From: Microvirga sp. ACRRW
GTDB taxonomy: Bacteria > Pseudomonadota > Alphaproteobacteria > Rhizobiales > Beijerinckiaceae
Direction of reading: 5' to 3'
Length of the DNA stretch: 64,000 nucleotides
Assembly (NCBI RefSeq): GCF_022346925.1
Contig: NZ_JAKRNJ010000001.1
Span: 372,001 to 436,000, forward strand
Position 1 is the first letter of the stretch; each line of letters starts with the position of its first letter. A program made the translations under genes and the position numbers. Shown here piece after piece: positions 7,800 through 16,983 of this stretch. The notes beneath the pieces are model-generated. The model saw only the letters and a list, made by a program, of their open reading frames with translations, was not told the DNA's origin and did not search any database.

Positions 7800-8704
7800 C
7801 ACGCGATGATCTCTCCGCGCGTGACCATGACGGCTCCGCCGCCGATCTCGGCGGAAACGAGCGCGCCGTTCTTGATCGTCATCTGCAAGCGGATCTCACT
7901 CGGACGGCCCATCTCGACGCCCTGCTCGATGACGATGTTGTGCTCGCCATCACCGAGCGGCTCGCATTGCATGAGAGCGCCTGCGAAAGCAGCGGCGGCG
8001 GAACCGGTTGCAGGATCCTCCATGATGCCCATGCCGAGCCCGAACATGCGGGCGCGGAAGCGCAAACCTTCCGCCTGCGGCATGCGCGTATAGACGTAGG
8101 CTGCCGGATGATCGCTGTCGGAGAAAGCCTTGTCGAAGGCCTCGCCCTTCGGATAGGCGCGCTCCAATGCATCGAGGGATGCCACGGGCACGAGATCGTA
8201 AGCAACACCTGCCGAATGGCGGCTCGGCACATGGCGTTCGAATCCGATTTCCTTCGGATCGAGACCGAGCGCCCAGGCGCAATCGGTGCTTTCCTTGCCC
8301 TCGCCCCAGGAGAACGGCAGACGCGGCAGGCGGAAGCGCGCTGTGCCACTCACCCCATCCTTCACCTCAGCCACGCAAGGCACGATGCCGACCTTCTCCT
8401 TCAGGCCGAAAGCGACGGCGCCTGGCTCGCCCTTTTGATCCAGTAGCGCGAGCAGCAATGCCGTTCCCACGGTCGGATGGCCTGCGAAAGGCAATTCCCG
8501 TTTGCTCGTGAAGATGCGGATGTCGGCGCGCTGATGCGGATCTTCCGGCGGGAACACGAAGACCGTTTCGGAAAGGTTGAATTCCTTCGCGATGGTCTGC
8601 ATGCCCGCATCGTCGAGCCCTTCCGAATCCAGCACGACGGCGAGAGGATTTCCGGCAAAGCGCTCGGACGTGAAGACGTCGAGGGTGATGAAGCGGCGGT
8701 TCAT
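7799..8704 (-). CDS. PhzF family isomerase/epimerase
   Basis: 301 residues, the family length. It begins MNRRFITLDVFTSERFAGNPLAVVLD, the typical PhzF N-terminus (two-fold DAP-epimerase-like fold). ETVFVFPP, IRIFTSKRELPFAGHPTVGTA (conserved GHPT block) and EDPATGSAAAAFAGAL near the C-terminus complete the signature. Its relative PhzF isomerises a phenazine precursor, but no phenazine genes are present. Housekeeping members of the family have unassigned roles. It lies 5 nt after pdxY, so the two are probably cotranscribed. Confidence 0.88.
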   Translation of the reverse strand: MNRRFITLDVFTSERFAGNPLAVVLDSEGLDDAGMQTIAKEFNLSETVFVFPPEDPHQRADIRIFTSKRELPFAGHPTVGTALLLALLDQKGEPGAVAFGLKEKVGIVPCVAEVKDGVSGTARFRLPRLPFSWGEGKESTDCAWALGLDPKEIGFERHVPSRHSAGVAYDLVPVASLDALERAYPKGEAFDKAFSDSDHPAAYVYTRMPQAEGLRFRARMFGLGMGIMEDPATGSAAAAFAGALMQCEPLGDGEHNIVIEQGVEMGRPSEIRLQMTIKNGALVSAEIGGGAVMVTRGEIIA

Positions 8705-8709
8705 GCGGA

Positions 8710-9558
8710 TCAAACCTCTTCCGGAGTGAAACGGTACGTGGGCGAAACGAACTCGTCCTGCGCGGCGATGGTGAGGATCTCGCGGGAGCCTGCCTCCTCC
8801 GTGCGCTTCAGCAAGCCGTAGACAGAGGCGGCAGCTTCCGCAAGAGCCGTTGCCGCGGATCCCGAGCGTGCATAATGGACGAAGAACAGGGCCGCGATCG
8901 CATCCCCCGCGCCGTTGATGCTGAGCGAGAGCTTGGGCGTGCGCACGCGCCAGAATCGGCCGCCCTGGCCTGCAATCAGATCGACGGAATCGGCAGGCGT
9001 CTCCTTCGCTTCGACCGATGTCACCAGCACGGCCTTGGGGCCGAGCTGCTGCACGGTCGAGACTGCCTTCTTCACATCGCTCAAGGTTTCGGTCGTCAAG
9101 CCCGAGAGATAGTCCAGCTCGAACTGGTTCGGCGTGATGATGTCGGCGGCGGGCAGCGCCTGATCGCGCATGAATTCCGGAATGCCGGGGCGCACGAAGA
9201 TTCCGCGCCCCACATCGCCGATCACCGGATCGCAGCAATAGAGCGCCTTTGGATTCAGCGCCCGCACCCGCGCCACGGCGGAAAGGATCGCATTGCCGAT
9301 ATCGGCAGAGCCCATATAGCCGGAGAGCACCCCGTCGCACCGGTAGAGCACGCCGCGCTCCGCGATCCCCTCGACCAGTTCTTCGATAGCGGGGCCGTCG
9401 AAGACCCGGCCCTTCCAGGAGCCGTAGCCCGTATGGTTGGAGAACTGCACCGTATGAATGGGCCAGACCTCGACGCCGAGACGCTGCATCGGAAAGACGG
9501 CGGATGCATTGCCCACATGACCGTAGGCAACGTGGGATTGGATCGAGAGAACATTCAT
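8710..9558 (-). CDS. pdxY: Pyridoxal kinase
   Basis: 282 residues. A ribokinase-fold enzyme that phosphorylates pyridoxal or related vitamers to salvage PLP. It opens NVLSIQSHVAYGHVGNASA, the PdxY/PdxK start, with ALYCCDPVIGDVGRGIFV in the middle and the anion-hole/catalytic motif SINGAGDAIAALFF (Asp as base) near residue 225. The frame is open 37 codons upstream, but MNVLSIQSH at 9558 is the conserved start and has a purine-rich GAAGGGGG ahead. It is first in the pdxY-phzF-nudix unit. Confidence 0.92.
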   Translation of the reverse strand: MNVLSIQSHVAYGHVGNASAVFPMQRLGVEVWPIHTVQFSNHTGYGSWKGRVFDGPAIEELVEGIAERGVLYRCDGVLSGYMGSADIGNAILSAVARVRALNPKALYCCDPVIGDVGRGIFVRPGIPEFMRDQALPAADIITPNQFELDYLSGLTTETLSDVKKAVSTVQQLGPKAVLVTSVEAKETPADSVDLIAGQGGRFWRVRTPKLSLSINGAGDAIAALFFVHYARSGSAATALAEAAASVYGLLKRTEEAGSREILTIAAQDEFVSPTYRFTPEEV

Positions 9559-9707
9559 GGCTATAGCCCCCTTCTCTCTCTTTCGGTTAGCGCATTGCTC
9601 ATCCGGCTTCAAATGACGTGATGTGATAGCTTTCATCACGGATGCGCCGGATCGTGGCATAGGGGCCATTCATTCGCTACAAGAGGCCCGTTCAGGAGGC
9701 GCCGCGC

Positions 9708-10229
9708 GTGAATCTCGAGTCCATTACCAATACCGTCATCGAATTCATCCGGGCCCACCAGGCCTATGCGCCCTTGCTCGTGGGCCTGATGACCTTCGGG
9801 GAATCCTTTGCCTTCATCTCGCTCATCCTGCCGATGATCACGATCCTCGTGGCCGTCGGGATTGCGCTGGCGGCGGCGGATGTCTCGTTCTGGCAGGTCT
9901 GGCTCGGGGCCGCGACGGGCGCCTTTCTGAGCGCCTGGCTCTCTTACGAGATCGGCCGCAAGGTCAAGAAACGGGCCTATGGCATCTGGCCCCTTTCGCG
10001 CAGGCCCGACCTGATCGAGAAGGGCGAGCGGTTCTTCCTGCGCTTCGGCCCCTGGGCCGTCTTTCTCGGCCGCTTCTTCGGCCCCACCCGCGCGGTCCTA
10101 CCCCTGGTCGCCGGCATTTTCCTGATGCCCCGCGTGCTCTTCCAGGCCGCCAACATGGCCTCGGCTTCCGTCTGGTCCTTCGCCCTGCTCGCGCCCGGCA
10201 CCGTGCTGGCGCATTCCCTGCTCTGGTAA
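9708..10229 (+). CDS. DedA family membrane protein
   Basis: 173 residues with a GTG start preceded by AGGAGG at 8 nt. DedA/VTT fold: GESFAFISLILPMITILVAVG, a glycine-rich re-entrant segment (WLGAATGAFLSAWLSYEIGRKVK), and the signature FGPWAVFLGRFFGPTRAVLPLVAGIF, followed by a last TM helix. DedA proteins recycle undecaprenyl phosphate or scramble lipids and help maintain proton-motive force. Which of these applies here is not visible. Stand-alone transcription. Confidence 0.85.
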   Translation: MNLESITNTVIEFIRAHQAYAPLLVGLMTFGESFAFISLILPMITILVAVGIALAAADVSFWQVWLGAATGAFLSAWLSYEIGRKVKKRAYGIWPLSRRPDLIEKGERFFLRFGPWAVFLGRFFGPTRAVLPLVAGIFLMPRVLFQAANMASASVWSFALLAPGTVLAHSLLW

Positions 10230-10293
10230 GTTTTTCTAGGGAACCGGCTTCCGGAGGGTTCATTAGTCTCCCGTACCCAAAAGGAGGTTTCCC

Positions 10294-10449
10294 ATGGGCA
10301 AAGGCAAGATGAGCGGCGACAACTCCGGCGAGAGCAAGAAGCACCCTGGCGACCATACCCGCGGCTCGGGCGGCACGGTGAAGAATCGCACCGATCCCGG
10401 CAAGCAGGACAACAACAAGGCTCAGAACACGAAGAGCAACCAGCAGTAA
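10294..10449 (+). CDS. Small hydrophilic disordered protein
   Basis: 51 codons, below usual ORF cut-offs but with a strong AAGGAGG 6 nt before the ATG. The product (MGKGKMSGDNSGESKKHPGD... ending NTKSNQQ) is almost entirely Gly, Lys, Asp, Ser, Asn and Gln, has no hydrophobic core, and would be intrinsically disordered, like the KGG or hydrophilin-type stress proteins. Function unknown. It starts 65 bp after the DedA stop and could be cotranscribed with it. Confidence 0.65.
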   Translation: MGKGKMSGDNSGESKKHPGDHTRGSGGTVKNRTDPGKQDNNKAQNTKSNQQ

Positions 10450-10500
10450 AACTGCCATTTTTTCTGCTCTTCGGATAAAAATCCCCTTCGTTTCCGGAGG

Positions 10501-10557
10501 TGGCAAAGGCCTTCCGTAATGTTAATGCCAAGGTATAACATTACGGAAGCATTGCCA
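10501..10557. promoter_or_regulatory. Long inverted repeat overlapping the start of the next gene
   Basis: CTTCCGTAATGTTA (10511-10524) and TAACATTACGGAAG (10536-10549) form a perfect 14-bp stem around an 11-nt loop. TGGCAA (10501-10506) and TTGCCA (10552-10557) extend it. The right arm contains GGAAG, the only candidate SD of the 10557 gene, and the outer arm reaches its A of ATG. It may act as an operator or as an RNA hairpin that hides the ribosome binding site. Confidence 0.55.
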
Positions 10558-10910
10558 TGGGACAGACCCATAAGCCTTCATACGCTTGGCACGTCGACGA
10601 CGAGTCGCTGGAAGACCTCTCTCCCGCAGAACCCGGCATGGCCGGCCTGCCGAAAACCTGGCGCCATTACGAATGGAAAGTCGCGGCCTTTGTCCTCGCG
10701 GCCCTTTGGCTGATCGAGGCTTGGACGTCAGGAGACCTTCTGATCGGCATCGTGGGGTTGAACCGTGTCGCTCAGGGTGTGTGGCTGCTGCTCGTGGTGC
10801 TCACGGTCTGCGCCGGCCTTTTCCATCTCTGGCTTCGCCGCCGCCCGAGCCTCGGCTTTCACGTCTGCGCGCTGATCGCCGTGTCGGCACTGATCGTGCA
10901 TTCGCTCTGA
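10557..10910 (+). CDS. Hypothetical three-helix membrane protein
   Basis: 117 residues. A polar N-terminal 40 residues (DDESLEDLSPAEPGM) is followed by hydrophobic segments at about 42-57 (VAAFVLAALWLIEAW), 75-90 (GVWLLLVVLTVCAGLF) and 100-115 (GFHVCALIAVSALIV). No recognised domain. The start lies at the end of a large inverted repeat that could control translation. A terminator follows 20 bp after the stop. Confidence 0.65.
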   Translation: MGQTHKPSYAWHVDDESLEDLSPAEPGMAGLPKTWRHYEWKVAAFVLAALWLIEAWTSGDLLIGIVGLNRVAQGVWLLLVVLTVCAGLFHLWLRRRPSLGFHVCALIAVSALIVHSL

Positions 10911-10932
10911 CCATCCCGAACAGACAAAAAGA

Positions 10933-10959
10933 AGGGGCGGAATTTTCCGCCCCTTTTTC
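10933..10959. terminator. Bidirectional intrinsic terminator
   Basis: GGGGCGGAA-TT-TTCCGCCCC with TTTTT on one side and AAAAAG on the other. It serves the 10557 gene on plus and ilvC on minus. Confidence 0.85.
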
Positions 10960-10978
10960 GTTGTCGCTGAATGCGAAA

Positions 10979-12004
<1,026 letters not shown>

Positions 12005-12272
12005 CTAGTCCTTGTGTTTCAGGGGGCTCCCCGCCCCGGTCTTCGTTGTATTGCGGTTGGGCTCAAGCCTTCGCGCAACTATTGTTTTGTCCAGCGCCGC
12101 TTTTAGCGAACAAAACTGCGCTGACAAGTCGAAGTTTGTAGGAAAAGTGCCTCAACCGCCTGAAACGACGGCTTTGCCCTGCCTACAAACGGTCCGAGCT
12201 TCGAGAGTTCAAATAGATCTCCCATGCTCTAGATTGGGTATGAGCAATTCTTTCCTCAAAAGGACAAGCCGC

Positions 12273-12818
12273 ATGCAGCGCCTCGCCACTCCCGATGAAG
12301 TCCTTGCCTTCTGGCGCGATGCCGGACCGGAGAAGTGGTTCTCGAAGGACGACGCCTTCGACCAAGCCTGCCGGGACCGTTTCATGCCCACCTATGAGGC
12401 TGCCGCGAGGGGCGACCTCAACGAGTGGGAGCTCACCCCCGAGGGTGCGCTCGCCGTTGTTCTTCTTCTCGATCAGTTCCCGCGAAACATGTTCCGGGGA
12501 CAGCGCGAGACCTACAAGACCGATCCCGTCGCCCTGATGGTGGCTGACCGTGCCATCGAGCGTGGTTTCGACCACAAGGTGGAACCGGAGTTCCGCCGTT
12601 TCTTCTACCTGCCCTTCATGCATTCCGAGTCCTTGCGGCATCAGGAACGCTCGGTGACCCTGAACGAAACCCTCGGTGAGGATTCCGCCAAGTGGGCACG
12701 CCACCACCATGAGATCGTCGCTCGCTTCGGCCGCTTCCCCCACCGCAATGCCCTTCTCGGAAGAGCGACGACACCGGAGGAGGAAGCGTTTCTGAAAGAG
12801 AACGACTTCCGGGGCTAA
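12273..12818 (+). CDS. DUF924 family protein
   Basis: 181 residues. It begins TPDEVLAFWRDAGPEKWFSKDDAFD and carries the family blocks LLLDQFPRNMFRG, FFYLPFMHSE, HHHEIVARFGRFPHRN and LGRATTPEEEAFL, which define the helical DUF924/YPO4003-like family (TPR-like fold). The biochemical role is unknown. I use the ATG at 12273, preceded by AAAGGA; an in-frame ATG at 12240 would add 11 residues. It is convergent with ilvH. Confidence 0.85.
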   Translation: MQRLATPDEVLAFWRDAGPEKWFSKDDAFDQACRDRFMPTYEAAARGDLNEWELTPEGALAVVLLLDQFPRNMFRGQRETYKTDPVALMVADRAIERGFDHKVEPEFRRFFYLPFMHSESLRHQERSVTLNETLGEDSAKWARHHHEIVARFGRFPHRNALLGRATTPEEEAFLKENDFRG

Positions 12819-12822
12819 ACTC

Positions 12823-13368
12823 TTACATGATCCCTTCCGCACCGCGCGCCATGGCAGCGACACCGGTGCGGGAGACTTCCACGAGGCCCACCGCCGTCAT
12901 GAGCTTGATGAAGCGCTCGACCTCGTCGGTCGCGCCGGTCAGCTCGTAGACGAAGGACGTGAGCGTGGCGTCCAGCGTGCGCGCACCGAAGGCGGATGCG
13001 AGGCGCATGGCCTCCACGCGGTGATCGCCCTTGCCCACCACCTTCACGAGGCACAACTCGCGCTCCACCGCTTCGCCGGTCATCGTGAGATCGACCACGC
13101 GATGCACCGGCACGAGGCGTTCGAGCTGGCTCTTGATCTGCTGGATGATGCTGTCCGTGCCCGTCGTCACGATGGTGATGCGCGAGATATGCGCCTCGTG
13201 CTCCGTCTCGGTAACGGTCAGGCTTTCGATGTTGTAGCCGCGGCCTGAGAAGAGGCCTGCGATGCGGGCGAGGACGCCCGGCTCGTTGTCGACGACGATG
13301 GCGAGCGTGTGCCGGTTGACGGGCTCGACGCGGTGCGCATCGGGATAATGTGTTTTCATCTGGAGCAT
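12823..13368 (-). CDS. ilvH: Acetolactate synthase small (regulatory) subunit
   Basis: 181 residues. The N-terminal ACT domain (HTLAIVVDNEPGVLARIAGLFSGRGYNIESL, about residues 20-50) binds valine for feedback control. The C-terminal ALS_ss_C domain follows (ELCLVKVVG...). It activates and makes valine-sensitive the catalytic subunit encoded by ilvB about 0.7 kb upstream in the same transcription direction. A glutathione S-transferase gene lies between the two subunits, which are normally adjacent. Confidence 0.96.
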   Translation of the reverse strand: MLQMKTHYPDAHRVEPVNRHTLAIVVDNEPGVLARIAGLFSGRGYNIESLTVTETEHEAHISRITIVTTGTDSIIQQIKSQLERLVPVHRVVDLTMTGEAVERELCLVKVVGKGDHRVEAMRLASAFGARTLDATLTSFVYELTGATDEVERFIKLMTAVGLVEVSRTGVAAMARGAEGIM

Positions 13369-13394
13369 GGTTCGTTGTCCGGCGTTACTGGGCT

Positions 13395-14075
13395 TCAGGC
13401 TGCGTTGCGATAATTTTCGATCGGCTCTTCATCGACCTCGTCGGCATCGACGATCCAGGCTTCCTTCAGCGCAGCGGAGCGCCAGTCCTGGAAGGCGGGA
13501 AGCGACAGGATTGCGTCGACATAGGCGCGCGTTTCTTTATCGAGAGCGATGGAATATGTGTCGAGGCGCGTGACGAGCGGCGCATACATGGCATCGGCGC
13601 CGGAGAACGCACCGAAGAGGAACGGCCCGCCTGCGCCGAAGCGTTCGCGCGCCTGACGCACGATCTCGGAAAAGCGCGCAACGTCACGTGCAACAGCTTC
13701 GCCACGATCCTTTTGCGCATATTTCTTGCCGAGATTCATCGGACAGTCATTGCGCAAGCCTGAGAAACCCGCATGCATTTCGGCCGCAATGGAGCGCGCC
13801 ATAGCGCGAGCCTTGCGATCTTCCGGCCATACGGGCGCGCTGAGAGCGTCACCCACATATTCCATGATCGCGACGGTTTCCCACACGGTCACGTCGCCGT
13901 CGATGAGGATCGGCACCTTGCCGGCGGGAGAGTGCTTCAGCACCTTCTCCTTGGTATCCGGCAGATCGAGCGGAATCGTGATCTCGTCGAAGGCAACACC
14001 CAGCTGCTTCATCAGCAGCCAGGGCCGCATCGACCAGGACGAGTAGCATTTGTTGGCGATGACGAGGGTTGGCAT
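13395..14075 (-). CDS. Glutathione S-transferase family protein
   Basis: 226 residues. The N-terminal thioredoxin-like domain has NKCYSSWSMRPWLLMKQLGV (Ser-rich active-site start), the cis-Pro in GKVPILID and the glutathione-binding WETVAIMEYV. A helical C-terminal domain follows (GPFLFGAFSGADAMYAPLVTRL). Substrate unknown. It sits between ilvB and ilvH with gaps of only 18 and 26 nt and so is probably part of their transcript and under the same attenuator. Confidence 0.88.
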   Translation of the reverse strand: MPTLVIANKCYSSWSMRPWLLMKQLGVAFDEITIPLDLPDTKEKVLKHSPAGKVPILIDGDVTVWETVAIMEYVGDALSAPVWPEDRKARAMARSIAAEMHAGFSGLRNDCPMNLGKKYAQKDRGEAVARDVARFSEIVRQARERFGAGGPFLFGAFSGADAMYAPLVTRLDTYSIALDKETRAYVDAILSLPAFQDWRSAALKEAWIVDADEVDEEPIENYRNAA

Positions 14076-14093
14076 TGCTTCACGCTTTCCGCA

Positions 14094-15866
14094 TTAAACC
14101 AGCATCTTGCCCTTCTCGTCGATCACGGAGCCGATATCGGCGCCGGTCTCTCCGAGGTAGTCGTTGAGCAGCATCTCGTTATGCGCCTTGCCCGACGGGA
14201 TCATCGGGAAGCAGTTTTCCATCTTGTCGACGATGCAGTCGAAGACCACCGGGCGCTTCACGTTGATCATTTCCATGATCTTCGCATCGAGTTCCGCCGG
14301 GTTGTCGCAGCGGATGCCGACGCCGCCATAGGCTTCCGCGAGCTTCACGAAATCAGGCAGCGATTCCGAATAGCTCTGCGAGTAGCGACCGCCGTGCAGC
14401 AATTCCTGCCACTGGCGCACCATGCCCATGTACTCGTTGTTCAGGATGAACACCTTGACCGGCAGGTTGTACTGCAGCGCGGTCGACATCTCCTGCAGCA
14501 TCATCTGGATCGAGGCTTCGCCCGCGATGTCGATGACGAGCGCATCGGGATGCGCGAGCTGCGCGCCCACCGCCGCCGGCAGGCCGTAGCCCATCGTGCC
14601 GTGACCGCCGGAGGTCATCCAGTGGTTCGGGTCTTCGAACCTGAAGTACTGCGCCGCCCACATCTGGTGCTGGCCGACCTCGGTCGTGATGTAGGGCGAG
14701 CGGTCCTTCGTGAGTTCATAGAGACGCTGGATCGCGTATTGCGGCTTGATGGTTTCCTTCGAGTTCTTGTAGGCGAGGCAGTTGCGCGCGCGCCAGCCCT
14801 CGATCTTGTTCCACCACTCCTGAAGCTCCACCTTGTCGGCCTGCTTCGCGCCCTGGCGCCACAGGCGCACCATGTCTTCGAGCACATGCGCGCAATCGCC
14901 GACAATCGGGATGTCCACCTTCACCGTCTTGTTGATGGAGGACGGATCGATGTCCACGTGGATGCGCTTGGAGAACGGCGAGAAGGCATCGAGGCGGCCC
15001 GTGATACGGTCGTCGAAGCGCGCGCCGATGTTGATCATCACGTCGCATTCATGCATCGCGAGATTGGCCTCGTAGGTGCCGTGCATGCCGAGCATGCCGA
15101 GCCAATGCTTGCCCGAGGCCGGATAAGCGCCGAGACCCATCAGCGTCGAGGTGATCGGGAAGCCCGTGAGCTCCACCAGCTCGCGCAGCAGCGCGGAAGC
15201 ATGCGTGCCGGAATTGATTACACCGCCGCCCGTGTAGAACACCGGACGCTTGGCGTTCGCCATCAGCTCGATGGCGGCGCGGATGTGATCCATGTCGCCC
15301 TTCACGGTCGGGCGATAGGTCTTGTGCTGGTTGCTCAAGGGGCGGGCGTATTGGCCGGCCTTGAACTGAATGTCCTTCGGCAGGTCCACCACCACAGGGC
15401 CGGGACGACCGTTCTGGGCCACATAGAAGGCCTCGTGCAGAACGCGCGGCAGATCCTCGATGGATTTGACGAGGTAGTTGTGCTTCGTGCAGTGGCGCGT
15501 GATGCCGACCGTGTCGCATTCCTGGAACGCGTCCGAGCCGATGAGGTGCGTGGGCACCTGACCCGTGATGCAGACCAGCGGGATCGAATCCATCATGGCA
15601 TCGGCCAGGCCCGTGATGGCATTCGTTGCGCCGGGACCCGAGGTCACCAGCACCACGCCCGGCTTGCCTGAAGCGCGGGCATAACCTTCCGCAGCGTGAA
15701 CCGCGCCCTGCTCATGGCGGACGAGAACGTGGCGCACCTGCTCCTGGTGAAAGAGCGCATCGTAGATGGGAAGCACCGCGCCGCCTGGATAGCCGAACAC
15801 ATGCTCGACTCCCTGGTCCTGCAGGGCTCGGATCACCATTTCGGCTCCGGTCATCGTCTCGCTCAT
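14094..15866 (-). CDS. ilvB: Acetolactate synthase large (catalytic) subunit
   Basis: 590 residues. ThDP-dependent synthesis of acetolactate or acetohydroxybutyrate. N-terminal ThDP-binding Pyr domain (DQGVEHVFGYPGGAVLPIYD; catalytic Glu in VRHEQGAVHAAEGYARASG), central FAD/DHS-like domain, and C-terminal PP domain (GGHGTMGYGLPAAVGAQL, then AGEASIQMMLQEM). In the PP motif the first acidic metal ligand is Glu (GEAS) where many homologues have Asp (GDG/GDA); I recall Glu in other alphaproteobacteria too. It heads an ilvB-GST-ilvH unit preceded by a leader peptide and terminator. Confidence 0.96.
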   Translation of the reverse strand: MSETMTGAEMVIRALQDQGVEHVFGYPGGAVLPIYDALFHQEQVRHVLVRHEQGAVHAAEGYARASGKPGVVLVTSGPGATNAITGLADAMMDSIPLVCITGQVPTHLIGSDAFQECDTVGITRHCTKHNYLVKSIEDLPRVLHEAFYVAQNGRPGPVVVDLPKDIQFKAGQYARPLSNQHKTYRPTVKGDMDHIRAAIELMANAKRPVFYTGGGVINSGTHASALLRELVELTGFPITSTLMGLGAYPASGKHWLGMLGMHGTYEANLAMHECDVMINIGARFDDRITGRLDAFSPFSKRIHVDIDPSSINKTVKVDIPIVGDCAHVLEDMVRLWRQGAKQADKVELQEWWNKIEGWRARNCLAYKNSKETIKPQYAIQRLYELTKDRSPYITTEVGQHQMWAAQYFRFEDPNHWMTSGGHGTMGYGLPAAVGAQLAHPDALVIDIAGEASIQMMLQEMSTALQYNLPVKVFILNNEYMGMVRQWQELLHGGRYSQSYSESLPDFVKLAEAYGGVGIRCDNPAELDAKIMEMINVKRPVVFDCIVDKMENCFPMIPSGKAHNEMLLNDYLGETGADIGSVIDEKGKMLV

Positions 15867-15926
15867 GGTCTTGGCTCCGTCGGGTCTTTGGTGTTTGTCT
15901 GCGGTGTTTCTGGTGTTTTAGGCAAT

Positions 15927-15949
15927 AAAAAAGGCCCCTGAGGGGGCCT
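15927..15949 (-). terminator. Attenuator terminator in the ilvB leader
   Basis: On the minus strand AGGCCCC-CTCA-GGGGCCT is followed by TTTTTT, a complete intrinsic terminator placed 61 nt before the ilvB ATG and after a leader peptide. A terminator upstream of its own operon is the hallmark of attenuation. Confidence 0.88.
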
Positions 15950-15951
15950 GT

Positions 15952-15999
15952 GCGCCATCGCCGGACCTGCGGGGATCAATCCCGCTCCGTCGATGGCGC
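15952..15999 (-). promoter_or_regulatory. Leader hairpins ahead of the ilvB terminator
   Basis: The perfect 9-bp repeat GCGCCATCG (15999-15991) / CGATGGCGC (15960-15952) encloses a smaller stem, GCGGG (15985-15981) / CCCGC (15973-15969). The first arm lies inside the leader peptide gene just after its Leu-Ile-Leu-Val-Val codons, so ribosome position will affect pairing. I could not resolve which structure acts as antiterminator. Confidence 0.6.
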
Positions 16000-16026
16000 T
16001 CGTACTACGAGAATAAGCTTGCGCAT
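15976..16026 (-). CDS. ilvL: Branched-chain leader peptide of ilvB
   Basis: A 16-codon frame starting at ATG 16026 and stopping at TGA 15976: MRKLILVVRAPSTERD. Codons 4-8 are Leu-Ile-Leu-Val-Val, the three amino acids made by the pathway. It is followed by nested hairpins and a strong intrinsic terminator before ilvB. The SD is weak (CGAGAG about 11 nt upstream). By analogy with known ilv leader peptides, stalling on any of these codons should permit readthrough into ilvB. The symbol is by function, not homology. Confidence 0.82.
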   Translation of the reverse strand: MRKLILVVRAPSTERD

Positions 16027-16059
16027 TTGGGCAGCTCTCGGTTCAAAAGTTGCGCCGAC

Positions 16060-16087
16060 GCTATATGATCCGTTTCATTCGGTCAAG
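16060..16087 (-). promoter_or_regulatory. Predicted promoter of the ilvL-ilvB-GST-ilvH transcript
   Basis: CTTGAC (16087-16082) and TATAGC (16065-16060) on the minus strand with a 16-bp spacer. CTTGAC is the common alphaproteobacterial housekeeping -35. Start of transcription would fall near 16053, about 27 nt ahead of the leader ATG. Confidence 0.55.
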
Positions 16088-16146
16088 CGGGGGCCGGTTG
16101 GCAGATTGCAGCTTAGCTTCTAAGCTGCGCACCCTATTTTAGTCGT

Positions 16147-16983
16147 ATGACCATGACCGATACCATCTCCTCGACCGGCGTTCCGATGCAAAATCAGCGC
16201 CTGACCGCCCGCGCCCTTCTCCTCGGCGACCGCCTCGACGTGGCGGGGCTCGAACGCAGCGACGTTCTGTCCACCACCCCCCTCGCCTTCCGCGCCGGCC
16301 AGGACGGCTTTGTGGCCCTGTTCCGTTATGGCGTGGCTGTCCTGGTGGGACTGACGCCCATCGAGGAGGACGAGATCATCCGTGGCCTGCGCCAGCGCAT
16401 CAGGGGTGAGTTCGCGCGGCACGAGGAAGAGACCGCGATCATCGAGATCTCGCCCGACAGGGACGACCAGATTCCTCCGGGCGGACCGATCTACGTGAAG
16501 CAGCTCTCCACCGAGCGGCTGATCGTCATCGCAGACGCTCTCTCCAAGAGCGCGACGCTCGCCCGTGACGAGCGCGAGGCCACCGCCGCCTTCGAGCTGG
16601 TGGAGCCCTCCGTCCAGCATCTCGCTCAAGAAGGCCGCCGCCCGCGCGACAGGCGCAGGATCATGAAGCAGGTGGGTCATGCCCTGCTCGTGCGCCAGCG
16701 CATGTCCGGCGGCGTCGCGGTGGAGGAAAAGCCCGACGTGCTCTGGGACCGGCCCGACCTGGAGCGCCTCTATGCGCGTCTGGAGGACGAGTACGAGCTG
16801 AAGGAGCGTGCCACAGCCCTTCACAACAAGCTGGAAGTGCTGGGCGATACCGCCCAGGCGCTCACCGACATCATCGACACGGAACGTTCGCTACGCCTCG
16901 AACTGATCATCGTGCTCCTGATCGTGTTCGAGATCTTCATCACCTTCTTCCAGATGGCCGTGGGCAATCTCACGGGCCATTGA
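16147..16983 (+). CDS. RMD1/DUF155 family protein
   Basis: 278 residues. It contains [56 protein letters not shown] and [25 protein letters not shown], the blocks of the RMD1 (sporulation/mitochondrial Rmd1-like, DUF155) family, followed by one C-terminal TM helix ([20 protein letters not shown]). Eukaryotic relatives are organelle-membrane proteins; the bacterial role is unknown. It is transcribed away from the ilvB leader and overlaps the end of miaA by 14 bp. Confidence 0.85.
   Translation: MTMTDTISSTGVPMQNQRLTARALLLGDRLDVAGLERSDVLSTTPLAFRAGQDGFVALFRYGVAVLVGLTPIEEDEIIRGLRQRIRGEFARHEEETAIIEISPDRDDQIPPGGPIYVKQLSTERLIVIADALSKSATLARDEREATAAFELVEPSVQHLAQEGRRPRDRRRIMKQVGHALLVRQRMSGGVAVEEKPDVLWDRPDLERLYARLEDEYELKERATALHNKLEVLGDTAQALTDIIDTERSLRLELIIVLLIVFEIFITFFQMAVGNLTGH

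Noticed and set aside
13773-15671. 632-codon plus-strand frame opposite ilvB and the GST gene
   Set aside because: His/Arg/Val-rich composition typical of an antisense shadow; ilvB is certain on the other strand.
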